Assembly (NCBI GenBank): GCA_030549495.1
Contig: JAUIRK010000860.1
Coordinates: 219,501 to 283,500, forward strand
Source of the DNA: Nectonema munidae
Taxonomy: Eukaryota > Nematomorpha > Nectonematoida > Nectonematidae
Direction of reading: 5' to 3'
DNA: 64,000 nucleotides
The stretch's first letter is position 1, and each line of letters opens with the position of its first letter. Shown here one piece after another: positions 10,346 to 21,886 of the stretch. The notes under the pieces were generated by a model, which was given only the letters and a program-made list of their open reading frames with translations, was not told the DNA's origin and ran no database searches. Made by a program: the position numbers and the translations under genes.

Positions 10346-12612
10346 TAATAAAATATACACTTTATATTCTGGATGCTATCTGGTTAAAATTAATGAAAAA
10401 TATTGTTCTTTCGAAAATTTTTTGTGGCTACTGTCGTTGAAGAAGGTGTGTCTGATTTGATTCATTTTTCTTTGCCTTTTTCTTCAATAAAATAAATATT
10501 GGATAAATTTCAAGTATTTTTGATGTTTATTCAACCAATCCCTTTAGCTTTAATTGCAAAAATGTTTATCTAATCAGAATTATTGTATTTAATTTCAGCA
10601 ATAAAAAATTTCATAAAAATAAGCTAATAAATATTTTCTAAAAGCCTAATTTTGTGTTCGGTTTTACTTCCATTTTTAATTCAATGCATCACACAATGAC
10701 AAAGCAAGTCCTTTTCTGATTTTCGCCGTATACCTCATTCAGTATCTATCCTGACGTTCGGCCACCTACACAGTAGACCCACTAATTCATAAAGGTTTAC
10801 TCATATTTGATGACTATGAAGTGTGTACTTCGCATTTTCTTTTGAGCCTATAACATGTTCTATATTATGTTAAACTAAAAGTTTTTCTAAGTAGAATTTT
10901 TTCTATCTCTAACTTATTTTGCATCATTTTTAATCTCTAAGTCGAAGTCATAATTTACGTTGAAAATTAATTTTGTCTTCGATTATGCAACGAATCATGT
11001 ATCTACTCGGATCACTAGGTCCACAATCATAGTTATGATCGGTCTCTCTCTTCGAAGAACACCTTTATGGAAAAAACCCTAAATTAACACGCTTATCGAT
11101 AAACACCTCTATTAAAAATGAACTTGAACTGTATTAATGGATAAATACACTAATACAGTGGTTATTAACCTTTTCAAGTGACCCCTTCAAAAATTGCATT
11201 TAAATTTTGGACCGCCTTACAAAAAAACACATCAAATTTAAACATTGTGTAATTTTAGTCAAATTAACTAATCAATTTTACTGTTATTTTCTTATAAAAC
11301 AGAAATCTATAACAGGAATTATACCTATAAAAGAACCTATTCACTATATTTTTATACTGTTTATAATTTTGTTTATTTCTTAGTTGTGAGCCTCTTTTAC
11401 TGTGAGATTATATAAACATAGCCAATGAGAGAGTTCTGCAGAATAAACAGTTTTTAAACAAGTCTTTGTTACCCAAAACTTGCAAAGTTTCTGTTTTGAA
11501 CCTTCTTTTCCAAAATGGCAGCTTAGTGAGAAAATCTTGAAGTATTACCTGTTGAATATAGCTCATATGAAAAAGCTTAGACGACTAGAGTAGTTTTAGA
11601 AAAATTGTTAAGAAAACTTGATCATATCAGAGAAGAAGGAGAATTACTCTTTTCATGGATAAATCTACTGCACCAGAATATTCAGCTAATTTTTTTGATA
11701 AGGAAGTTTTCTTATCGAAAAGTTCAAGAAAAATTATTTAATATTTTTTGTTTCTATTGATTGAATTTTATGTTGTTAAAAAATACACCAAAGTCGAACT
11801 TCGAGTAAGTCAAAGTTTTTTTCAAGTCAAATATTATTTACTTAACACTAGAATATTAATTACGATAACACTATGAAAGTTTCTTTAACGATACTTATTT
11901 TTTATAGATGATGTAAGTATAGAGAAGGTAAGTATTTAAAAAAACGCAGAAAACCATTTTTAGATTAGTATAGCTTTAGCGATAAAAAGCAAATATATCA
12001 AATAAAAATAAATTTAAATTTTGTAGAATCAAATTAAAAATTGAAAATGCCAGAAAGCAAGGGAGCAAAAATTTTCAAAAATTAGTTCGAGAAGGAGGGA
12101 AAGAAACGGTAGTATGCATGCATTAATTCATTATAGCGAAAAATATAAGAGAGTATTGAAAAGTATGACTCCAATTGCAAACTGTACGATAGCGACGTTT
12201 GCACCAAGTGATTGGAATTAAGCGAGATACAACTAATTGTATTTATTCTCATGGAATAAATAGCAAGCAGCCATCTACGTGTTCTTCAATCATGCTAAGG
12301 AACGAGAAGCATTAAAACAAAACAGTGAAAATAAAAGTAAGGAAAATTATCACAAGGTATTTTATTTATAGTAGGTCAGCGAAAAGGGAAATAGATGTTG
12401 GTAGTTTATATCATCAGTTTTGAGGCTCTAAGAATTGCTCAAATCAAGAAAGGAGGATTATTGTGTGGGCGTACAAGTTTTTCGATTCAAGATTTCTAAA
12501 AAAAATAGATGCAATAACAAAATAAAATGCAAATAGCTTAAATACCTTCAATAAAATCACAAATTAAGGATCGAAAAAGAATATGTCGCGGTAGGAATAA
12601 TTTCAGGTGAAT
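10346..12612. other. Intergenic DNA with one hAT-type MITE end
   Basis: At 11156 the sequence CAGTGGTTATTAACC followed by TTTTCAAGTGACCCCTTC looks like the left terminus of an hAT MITE. No matching right end was found within 1.4 kb, so it is a fragment. The rest is AT-rich with no supported gene. Confidence 0.45.
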
Positions 12613-15600
12613 TCAAATATTGGTATCTTTAAATTTGAGCAAGGTACTTCTTATTTCCTTCAAATCATTCTTCACTTTACTTATTTCTTGACCGAAATGA
12701 ATTAACCTCTTCCTAAACATATCCATATTCATCTTTGAAGGCGAATACAATGAATTTCTTGGAGAGTGGCAACATCTATTTATAATTATTCTTCTTTTTT
12801 CATCTTTAGTAACAGTGATAGATTCAATTTGGTAAATAGAAACGCTTAATGGGTTATTTGAGTCGGTTTCATTTTTAACGCAGAACTTCACATCCTGTAT
12901 GTAAAAGGTGAAGAGAGTTACATCTTTTGAAAATGTTTTATAAGAAATCCATTTTAATAAATGATCCAGTACTAATGATTGGACATTAACTTCAGCATTT
13001 TTAATCGTCAAGTTTATTTTGCTTTGGCCTACTGAGTGTATATAAATATATATAAAATTAGATTCATGAGAAAGATCAATATTTTTGGCTTTTAAAAATG
13101 GCAATTTCATACACTCTTTTCCGTTACTCTCAATGCAAATATTTTTGTACAAATATATTTGAGAATGAAAACTTTCTTTGTTTGACGAAGAAAACAAAAA
13201 GAACTTTTTAAGAAATATTTTGATATCAGTATTATTTGAATTAACAATATTATCAGAATCACTTTGTTTATATCTAGTAGACGCTGCATCTTGTGAATGG
13301 AATCTTTCAATGAAATTTAGGCAGTTCTCAGAAAATCCCATTTGATTGGTTGTTAAGGGAAGAGTTTTGTAATTATCCGAAATAACACTTTTGAATGATT
13401 TGAAAACTTGATTGCTTTTTAAATGCCTTTCAATTAGATCGGATGATTTAGAAGTAAACTTCAGTAAAAGACTAATTAAATTAAAGCTCAAAAAACAAGC
13501 TATTTCCATAGAGCCTTTATTACATTCATTTGAGCCTTTATTACATTCATTTAATCTAGGCAAGCTTTGTATAAATTTACTGATAGTACTCTTAGCTTCA
13601 AGTAAAAACACAAGTTGATTTTGCAAAATTGTAAAATCAATTTTCTCATCAGGAAACAAAAAGAAAAACGAAGAGGGGGAAGCTTCATTTTGTAATGTCG
13701 GTTTAAACTTTTTAAATTTACCATATGTGTTCATCATATTGGATAAAGATGGAAATAAAAAAAATTTCAAATCTGAATGTGATAGAAAGACTGTTTCCGA
13801 ATCATTTTTGGAAAGATTATTATTCAGAAAATAATCATCATTTTCAATAAACTTAAAAATTAAATCCTTAATCGAACCATAAAACAAATCACATCCCCAA
13901 AAATCTCTTTCAGTAATTATATCCAAATAATCTGGATTAATTATATTTTTAAGTACACTACAATAACAATTAAATTCTCCATTTTTAATAAATATATTAT
14001 ATAAATCGTTATTCAAATCAAATGTTTCATCATAATTCAAAAAAACCTCCAAAAAAAGGCAGGATTCAATGTTCTCAAGAATCGTAAAAATTGGACCATT
14101 ACTTCGATTAAAGTACTTCATGGAAGTTTGCCTATAAAAGTGTATTACATCTCTCATTTTATTAATTTTCAAAAAATTTAAATTGTTACAAAATTTAAAG
14201 CATTTTATTTCTAAATATAAGGCAGCAGGAAAGAGACTTAAATCAACTTTAGGTTTTCCATCTATTTCTATTGGTATATGAAATTTTAAGGATAACGTTT
14301 TACTAGAAATATACAAAATAAATTTTTGTGAATTTAATTCAACATTTCGTGAGTTTGAATGATTGTCATATGCATCTAGACATAGTTTTATTATTTTTGT
14401 TAAAAATTTTATTGAAAACATACAAAAATGAAGAGAGACAGAATCCAAGTAGAAGAGGAAAAAACTTGGAATATTTATTGTTTTTTCATAATCTTTGATG
14501 AAAGAAAAAGTAAGATTAACAAATGGAACATTTTTGTTCGAAGAATTTTCTTGTCTACTAGATTCTATAATATTTTTTTTATATTTTAGATTTAGGAATG
14601 AACAATATTCAACTTTAATTTGATCCTCTATTTTAAAATTAAAATTCAAAGAATATATACTTTGGTATGAGCTATTTTTATAAGTTGAAATTTTAGAAAA
14701 AAAATCATTATATGTTGGGTGTTTTGAACAATTATGCAGAATCGATAAATTGGAAAATTTATTTTGAATACTATTAAACGCATTTCGAATAGTAATTGAA
14801 GATGAACTATACTCAAGAGCACAAAATTCAAAATATACTTTACGAAAATAAAAATTTAATGTTTCTGACTCGTCAGAATTTTTGTCTACATATACAAAAT
14901 AAAAATTAACAATATCTATGCAGATTGTAAAAGCTGAATTTGTTATTTCATGATAAAGAAATAGTCTACCAATCTCAGATTTTGATGCCAAATTAGGGTC
15001 AATCTTATCAAAGTTTAAGAAAATATTTTCTTTATCTTCATTATTAGTCATAAAATTCTTCGACTGTACAAGATTATTAATCCAAAAAAAACAAAAAATT
15101 AAATATTCTAGACTTGACTCGTTCAAAAATCCAAAAAAATCTTCCACTCCAACAAAAACATTTAAACAAATTAGACTAAATGTTTTGAGACATTTTTTTA
15201 GTGTTAATTTAATGACACAAGAATTTGAAATAAAATGAAATGATTTAAAATTTTGAATATCATTGAGTTCTCTCAATCTAAATTCTAGGCGTAAATTGTT
15301 TAAAGTTAATTTTTTAAAAACCATAAATCTAAATGATTCTTTTGAAACTAACCATGTTAGCGGTAAGTTTGCATCAGTCCAGTCACAACTAACATTATTA
15401 AATACTAAGGATGAAATTTCAAGTAAAAACTCGAAATAAGGAGATGATAAACTAATAGAAGTATTGTCAATTAATAATTTTATACCATCCAAGATTTTAT
15501 TCGCCAAAAGTTTCTGTGATGAATCTTCTTCTTGGTTGTTACTAGGTTCATTAGACACAACATTAAAGTTATGAGGTGAAGAAATGGAGATAAATTTAAG

Positions 15601-15870
15601 CTTTATTTTAAGATTAGAAATTTTTAAAATTATAGGCACAGTCTTAATTTTAATCCATGATATTTTAATGAAGACACAATCTGCAAAAATTGATTCAATA
15701 AAAAAATAAGGAAAAATTGCACAAAAACTTTGAAATAAAATCTCTTCGTTTAATTGAACGTTTGTCAGTTTTAATTCTCCTTTAATTAAATTAATACTTA
15801 AAAAATCTAGAGATATATTTTTAAAAAATTTAGCAATTTTTTGAAATATAAGATTTTTTATAAAACTCAT
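12613..15870 (-). CDS. BLTP3: Bridge-like lipid transfer protein family member 3 (UHRF1BP1/SHIP164-like)
   Basis: A single uninterrupted frame of 1085 codons. Residues 1-100 form a chorein-type N-terminus (IKGELKLTNVQLNEEIL, then an I-x-W-x-K-I-K-T-x-P-I motif), as in UHRF1BP1 and UHRF1BP1L. Residues about 180-270 keep the family block order: FKKLTLNNLRLEFR, then a hydrophobic strand pair and EDFFGFLNESSLEYL. The middle is Asn/Ser/Lys-rich and divergent, with a duplicated heptad (CNKGSNE) at about residues 773-786. The last 45 residues are predicted coiled coil. Human paralogues are about 1400-1460 residues, so this is shorter. Family members form hydrophobic grooves that move lipids at membrane contacts and associate with endosomes. 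The function here is inferred from homology. The start is chosen because chorein homology begins at this Met. Confidence 0.85.
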   Translation of the reverse strand: MSFIKNLIFQKIAKFFKNISLDFLSINLIKGELKLTNVQLNEEILFQSFCAIFPYFFIESIFADCVFIKISWIKIKTVPIILKISNLKIKLKFISISSPHNFNVVSNEPSNNQEEDSSQKLLANKILDGIKLLIDNTSISLSSPYFEFLLEISSLVFNNVSCDWTDANLPLTWLVSKESFRFMVFKKLTLNNLRLEFRLRELNDIQNFKSFHFISNSCVIKLTLKKCLKTFSLICLNVFVGVEDFFGFLNESSLEYLIFCFFWINNLVQSKNFMTNNEDKENIFLNFDKIDPNLASKSEIGRLFLYHEITNSAFTICIDIVNFYFVYVDKNSDESETLNFYFRKVYFEFCALEYSSSSITIRNAFNSIQNKFSNLSILHNCSKHPTYNDFFSKISTYKNSSYQSIYSLNFNFKIEDQIKVEYCSFLNLKYKKNIIESSRQENSSNKNVPFVNLTFSFIKDYEKTINIPSFFLFYLDSVSLHFCMFSIKFLTKIIKLCLDAYDNHSNSRNVELNSQKFILYISSKTLSLKFHIPIEIDGKPKVDLSLFPAALYLEIKCFKFCNNLNFLKINKMRDVIHFYRQTSMKYFNRSNGPIFTILENIESCLFLEVFLNYDETFDLNNDLYNIFIKNGEFNCYCSVLKNIINPDYLDIITERDFWGCDLFYGSIKDLIFKFIENDDYFLNNNLSKNDSETVFLSHSDLKFFLFPSLSNMMNTYGKFKKFKPTLQNEASPSSFFFLFPDEKIDFTILQNQLVFLLEAKSTISKFIQSLPRLNECNKGSNECNKGSMEIACFLSFNLISLLLKFTSKSSDLIERHLKSNQVFKSFKSVISDNYKTLPLTTNQMGFSENCLNFIERFHSQDAASTRYKQSDSDNIVNSNNTDIKIFLKKFFLFSSSNKESFHSQIYLYKNICIESNGKECMKLPFLKAKNIDLSHESNFIYIYIHSVGQSKINLTIKNAEVNVQSLVLDHLLKWISYKTFSKDVTLFTFYIQDVKFCVKNETDSNNPLSVSIYQIESITVTKDEKRRIIINRCCHSPRNSLYSPSKMNMDMFRKRLIHFGQEISKVKNDLKEIRSTLLKFKDTNI

Positions 15871-15882
15871 AATGAAAAAATT

Positions 15883-15900
15883 ACTGAAAAATTCAATTTT
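15883..15900 (-). promoter_or_regulatory. Possible 3' splice acceptor in the 5' UTR of the BLTP3-like gene
   Basis: On the minus strand, TTGAATTTTTCAG lies 14 bases upstream of the start codon. It has the pyrimidine tract and CAG of a splice acceptor. It could receive a 5' UTR exon or a spliced leader. Sequence alone cannot choose between these. Confidence 0.4.
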
Positions 15901-16306
15901 GATTTCTGACGAAAATTTGGAGTAGTAAAGACATCAAAATATAAAAATAAAAAAAGATCATTTTGGACTATATTATTATTATTATGTTAATCAAGAGGGC
16001 TTATTTCTGTTACAAAATTAGAATTATTTTCTTATTGTAGAGCCCATAGAATATTATTCTTGTGTTTAAATGAGGTTTACTCTAAGTTGTCTAAAAATAT
16101 TCATACAAAAAGTTAAACTCTAAGTTAAGTTTCACTTGCCTTTCTTTATAAATAAATGAATATAACTTTTTCTAAATATGGGATGATACAATTTAATAAG
16201 TTGAAATCTAGTTATGTTTAACATCCGTGTATATCAGTGAACGGGCACTATAAAAAACCTTCTTAGGCAAATTGGCCGGGGAGAGGGGATTTTCCCACTT
16301 CTGACC
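15901..16306. other. AT-rich intergenic DNA upstream of the BLTP3-like gene
   Basis: This presumably contains the promoter, but no TATA box or other element could be singled out. Confidence 0.4.
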
Positions 16307-16640
16307 CAGTGCCCTCGCTACCTATATAATTTTAGTGCACGTGCCCCCCCCCCCCTGTATTAATCTTTGCCCCCCCCCCCCCCTAAAATTTTTGGTTTTG
16401 CCCCATGCACTTTTTAAAGGAAAAAGAAATAAGCAAAAATTGTACACAATAATCTTATATAAATGCTGGTGTATGTGTATGTATAATATGAGATTTCTAT
16501 ATGTTTTTATACAGAAGTACTTCATGCTTTTCAGCAAAGTAATATAGGATATAAAGTAATATAGAAAATAAATTTTTTGCAAATTTCTTTCTTTGCCCCA
16601 TTTCAGCCCCCCTTGAAATTTAGCTTTAGCGCGGGCACTG
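16307..16640. mobile_element. MITE with CAGTGCCC termini and poly-C tracts
   Basis: The ends are inverted: CAGTGCCCTCGCTA on the left and the complement of CAGTGCCCGCGCTA on the right. A direct repeat, CTGACC, abuts both ends (16301-16306 and 16641-16646). The left half carries two runs of 12 and 14 C residues. Length is 334 bp with no coding capacity. CAGTG ends suggest hAT, although only six duplicated bases are visible where eight are expected. Confidence 0.65.
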
Positions 16641-16646
16641 CTGACC

Positions 16647-18840
16647 TATGCTCTATACTTTACCTCATATAACTCAAATACTTAAAGTATTTTAATATCA
16701 TTTATAAAAATATATGCTATTTATGAAAATAAATATAATAGAGAAGTAGAGTTAGAGTCGATTCTAATTATAATGAGAATCATAATCCGAATAATGTAAA
16801 TTCCAAGAATCGTAAGCAGAAACAAAATTATTTAAAAAAATCCAAATTTAGAATCATAATCAGACCTAGAAAACCACAAAAATCAGACTCTTTCAGTAAT
16901 TATAGTGCTAGATGCTTCGCTGGTATACATCCGGAGGACGCGTAGAGTTTCTAGCTCCATACACCATTCCATATCGTGGCAATTTTACGGGTGAAACAAG
17001 AATTTTTTTCATTCTCACAGTCATTAATCTAATACATCTGTCCTTTAGTGTTTGACAGCCATGAAAAACAACTATATGCATATTTCAGCGAATCATTCAT
17101 TAGCAAAGGTGATCATTCACTAAACTTATCAAAACTAAAGCAATACATCTTACTACAGCTATAAACTCGCTTGTAAATATTCACAACTATATTTTTTGAC
17201 TAATAAGAAAAATAAATATATTTTGAGAGAATTGAAATCAAAATCAGAATTTTAGAAATGAAAAAATCGGACTTTTTGTTTAATTAAAAAAAAATAGAGA
17301 TTCAGAATAATAAATCATTTTTTAGAATCAGACACAACCTTGGATAGAAATAAAAAAAAATATTAAAAAAGAATAAGGATAGCTAAATTAGGGGTAGGTA
17401 GAAAGATATATCTAAGCGCTATCCTAGCGAGATGCTTAATAAGAAGAAGAGAATTTTAAAATACGACTCAAAAGTGAAACTTCAATATTTAGTCATTTTA
17501 TGCTTTGAAAAAAGTTTTTTTTCATAAATATTGACTTTAAGAAGAAAAAAAAGACTTTTTTGACCTAAAAAAATTGAAATATATTAACAAACTTGCTAAA
17601 TAAAAAGATTGGAAAATTTTAAACATTTTTTTTCAAATTGACTTTATTCGCCCTACTCATCAGTCATTTCTACTCGCTTTCTATCCACTCATCGTATTCA
17701 TTAATATTGTTACAAGCATAGAAGAATGAAGGCTCTAACGAAGTTAATATTGATTTTTACTACACAATAAATCCTGGCTCGTGTTTACCCTTGATATTTA
17801 TTATTGTCATTGATGTATCATCGATGCATGCATAAATATTTGATCTTGCATTGTTGACATTCAATGCGTATCGGGGCATCGCTAAAACCACTTCATTATG
17901 AAAAAGATTACAGCTTGCGTTCATCTACCTTTATATCGAGTTGCCATTATGGGGTTAAGCATACAATGATTCAAGGGTTAAATTAAATAGAAACATGAAG
18001 TGAAATACGTCAAGATGTTGCAAATTTTATACTGAATTTAAATATGCAGGACATTTTTGATAAATATTCATTAAAAAATTTAGTTAGTTTTGTCTTATTT
18101 AATTCTATTTTTGGTCATCGATTAAAAATTTGTAATCAAAAGATAACTCTTCATTTTTCGCTATTCTACTTTTGGTTAAATAATGTGTTATTGACATTCT
18201 ATTCATAACTTACTCCTTGCTAAAACCACTCAAAAACTTGTTTTTATCTACCTTATTACCGATTATTATTGTCTAAAGTATACAAAAATAAAAAAACTTT
18301 TATTTAAGACCTATATTTACAAATATTTCCTAACATAACTCAATCAATCATCTTTTAACTACCACAGCAAAAACAATCTAGCCTTCATCACCTCTAACTC
18401 CCTCAACATGTAGCTTAGTCTCTGCAATTCTCAAGTCAATCATTACAATTCTCTAAAATTAAAGCTTGAACGTCTTCAAGCATTTGCCAAGCATATGGAA
18501 AAATCCCAAAGTGCTTAGATATATTTTCCTACCTACCTATCATAACATAAAATTGCATCAATTATTATATTTTTGAACGAAAAAAACAAGTTTTTTTATA
18601 CGTTCATAATTATCAATCAACTTAAAATATAATAATTATTTGTATAGAATAATATAAGTTTTTACGGTCTAACTAATTACTAACCCACACTTTCAAATTC
18701 ATTTTTTCATCTAACAAAGGGGTAAATTCATTTTTTTGAACAAAGTATTATTTTGTTTAAGGTAAAATAGCCAATATATATTTAAGTTTCCAATATTTTT
18801 TGATTTTTAGTTACGTAATGAAATAACTGTGGACAGTTCA
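16647..18840. other. AT-rich intergenic DNA
   Basis: No supported gene or bounded element was seen. A short stretch of higher GC near 16910-16990 shows no recognisable coding. Confidence 0.5.
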
Positions 18841-18979
18841 TTAACCCATTTCCGGCCAATGTTCCTATTTTGAAACATAAGTAATTTCATCTTCGTCTGC
18901 TTTTTTCAATGACTTCGAATATAAATCGTCTACGTTTTTTTTAGATATCGTCTGCTTTGCTTTGACTTAAATGGGTTAA
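18841..18979. mobile_element. piggyBac-like MITE, copy 2 (TTAA-flanked)
   Basis: A 139-bp unit bounded by TTAA, with the inverted ends TTAACCCATTT and AAATGGGTTAA. Three CGTCT(G/A)C motifs inside match the copies at 574 and 56581. Confidence 0.65.
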
Positions 18980-19013
18980 AACACAATAAAATGGCGCTTG
19001 CTTTAAAAATGTG

Positions 19014-19175
19014 TTAGCATAGTTAGAATATTGTTAGAGTTAGGTTTAGTATAGTTAGAATATTGTTAAATTTAGAGTTAGCATAGTTAGAATATTGTCA
19101 GTTTTAAAGTTAGGGCTAGCTTAGCATGGTTAGAATATTGTTAGTTTTAAAGTCTTTTAGAGTCGGTGTTAGTAT
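19014..19175. repeat. Degenerate short tandem repeat
   Basis: Four copies of a unit containing AGTTAGAATATTGTTA are spaced irregularly at about 35-60 bp. The function is unknown. Confidence 0.6.
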
Positions 19176-19824
19176 AGTATATTATAGTAAAGCATATTTT
19201 TAAACCCAACATTAAAATAGAAGTTTGTGAGTATTTTGTTAGACCCAAGTATTTATACTATTAAATTTAATAAAGTTTATTAAATGTTTGAATCATGTCA
19301 AATAACACAAAAACATTGTAAATTTTTAAGTTATTCATTAAAATATTAAGTAATTTCATCATTGATTACACACCGTTAAAAAAAATTTATTGCATTGATA
19401 TTAATAACTTTTTTAACTAATTTTGATGTCCCGTATTTGAATTTAGCGTTGTTTTTTCCTATAGCTCAACATTATTTTCACATTTTCCTTCATCTGGCAC
19501 GCATAATAAAGCACATTTAAAAGCGATTTAGAGCACGTGTATGGGTTTTTCGTGAACAAAAATCTTGCATAGAAAGTTAATAAATTTTTGTTTAGTTTTT
19601 AAGGACAAATCTTTGGTGCAATTAGTTTTTTCATTACTGGAAAAAATAAAAAATTTTGAAAGCGAAAATCGCTTCCAAATTTTTATTACTGATATACGAA
19701 AAAAAATTAGATTTTTGGAATACAGATGGAATGCAAAATACAAAAATAATACTTTTAGTGATATTAGAGTTATAAAATCTTGCAAAACCTAAAGAGGTTG
19801 GGCACGGGAGACAACCCCTAATAA

Positions 19825-21883
19825 CACTGTCCAACAAAAAAATTTTTTTAAACTACAAAAATGAAAGTAACTTTTATTCATGCATTTTTATGACAAATTT
19901 GAAATTAAAAATCTTTTTCTAAAAAATAACTTAAATTATTATTAGTAATTTGGTTTTTTTTTTATTTTTGCAGGTTAAAATTAGTCAATATTAAAATGCC
20001 TAGAAATTTATGCGAAGCTAACCCCGACAGTTTTTGCTACATTTGTGGCTGTGTTACATTTAAAAAAAATAAAAGAAAAATTACACCATATGGTAAAAAA
20101 CTTTATAAATTATACTTTGGAATTAAATTGGGAGACCAAGATAAAACTTGGGCTCCACATATATGCTGTACTACTTGTTTAAATTCTTTGTCAAAATGGT
20201 CTAAAAATAAAAGTCAAAAGTTACAATTTGGAATACCAATGATTTGGAGAGAGTCTACGGATCATTACAGAGACTGTTATTTTTGCATGACTGAATTACG
20301 AGGTAATTTTTTCGCTTATAAATATTTTTTTGTATTACTATTTGCATATACTTTGTAGGTATAACATCAAAAAGCGCCTATAAAGTAAGTTATCGAAATT
20401 TAAATTTCGCTATTCGTCCAGTAACTCATTCTGAAGAGATTCCTATACCGATTGCACCTTCAGTTTCATCAAAATTTTCTTCAGAAAGCTCTGAGAACGA
20501 GTTTGATAGTGAAAGAAGCGATGAAACATTTCATTTTTCTAACTCATCATTTAATGAGCCAATGGTGTTTAATCAAAGTGAATTAAATGATTTAGTTAAA
20601 GATTTGAATTTGACTAAACACCAGAGTGAACTTTTAGTTTCTCGGTTGAAAGAAAAGAATCTTTTATCCAGAGAAACTAGAATAACAAAATATCGTTCAA
20701 GGTCTGAAGTTTTGGAAGAATTTTTTTGTTTGAAAACAATTTGTGCTACTGTAGCAATATTTATACTCTTTTTGAAAAATTAAATTTATTTTATGAAGCT
20801 TCACAATGGAGACTTTTTATTGATTCTTTAGTTAATAGTACCAAAGCTGTACTCTTACATATAGGAAATGCTTTGCTATCAATACCAATCGCTTATTCAG
20901 CCTCTTTAAGAGAAAACTATGAAAACCTGAAATTTATACTAGAAAAAGTAAAATACAAAGAGCACAATTGGCTTCTCTGTGGGGATTTAAAAGTAGTGGC
21001 AATTTTAAACGGTTTGCAAACAGGTTACACTAAATTTATGTGTTTTCTGTGCTTATGGAATTATCGAGATTCTAACAAACATTACAAACAAAAACTTTGG
21101 CCAGAAAGATCGAGATCTGAAATAGGCTTTGGAAATATAGTAAAAAAGCCTTTAGTAAATAAAGAAAAAATTATATTGCCGTCTCTTGACATTAAACTCG
21201 GGTTGGTTAAACAATTTTTTAAAACCCTCAAGCATGATGGCTCCAGTTTTTTATACTTGAAAGCCAAATTTTCAAAAATAAGTGATTCCAAATTGAAAGA
21301 GGGCATTTTATTTGGTCCCCAAATATGGCAATTGATGGAAGATGAAAACTTTGTCGAGACCCTTAATGAGTTGGAAGCTAATGCTTGGAAAAGTCTCAAA
21401 AATGTTTGCAAATATTTTTTAGGACGCCATAAATCTGAAGACTACGAATTAATTGTCTCTCAATTAATTAAAGCCTATGAAATGCTTGGTTGTCGCATGT
21501 CTCTAAAGGTCCATTTTTTGGATTCCCACTTGTTTTTTTTTTTCTGAAAATCTATCAGATATAAGCGATGAACATGGGGAAAGGTTTCACAAAGATATTT
21601 CAAAAATTGAAAACGCTACAAAGGAAAATCGAGCCGGAATAAGCTGGCTGACTATTTTTGGACATTGTATAGAGAAGAAAAAGAAAATATTCACAGAAAA
21701 AACAAATATAAAAAATAAATTTGTTTTTTCATACTTTTTGAATAGTACATATATTTACGAAAACGCAAATAAAAAAAATAGGAGGCATTTTGAATATAAA
21801 GAGATTACTTTTTAGAAAATAACAGTTTAGGACTATTAGAAAATGATATATTTTAGCTTGTAGCAAAAATTTGTTGGACAGTG
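19825..21883 (+). mobile_element. CACTG-ended zinc-finger transposon, most complete copy (CMC/EnSpm-like, tentative)
   Basis: The terminal inverted repeats are CACTGTCCAACAAA and its complement TTTGTTGGACAGTG. The 3-bp direct repeat TAA flanks both sides (19822-19824 and 21884-21886). The interior carries one spliced transposase-like gene on the plus strand. CACTG termini and 3-bp duplications are the known marks of the CACTA/EnSpm group, so I place it there provisionally. Paralogous copies on the opposite strand start with the same ATAACACTGT at 30103 and 61366. Confidence 0.8.
19996..21717 (+). pseudogene. Transposase-like protein of the CACTG family (zinc-finger N-terminus)
   Basis: The N-terminus is a Cys-rich module (S-F-C-Y-I-C-G, then H-I-C-C-T-T-C, then Y-F-C-M) over residues 10-100. 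A 56-bp GT-AG intron (20303-20358) follows codon 102 and joins CGAG to GTATAAC to read T-E-L-R-G-I-T-S-K. Further on are WRLFIDS, WLLCGDLKVVAIL, FLCLW, IKLGLVKQFFK and KEGILFGPQIWQLM, then SLKVHFLDSHL, DEHGERFHKDIS and LADYFWTL. GDLK and DEHGERFHQD-type motifs recur in this family across invertebrates, where it is usually left unannotated. Three apparent one-base shifts are needed to follow the homology, and all fall in T or A runs (near 20725, 21540 and 21610). So it is either recently broken or affected by sequencing error. Confidence 0.75.
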
Positions 21884-21886
21884 TAA

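Noticed and set aside
16322-16582. Open frames through the poly-C tracts
   Set aside because: They translate homopolymers within a MITE.
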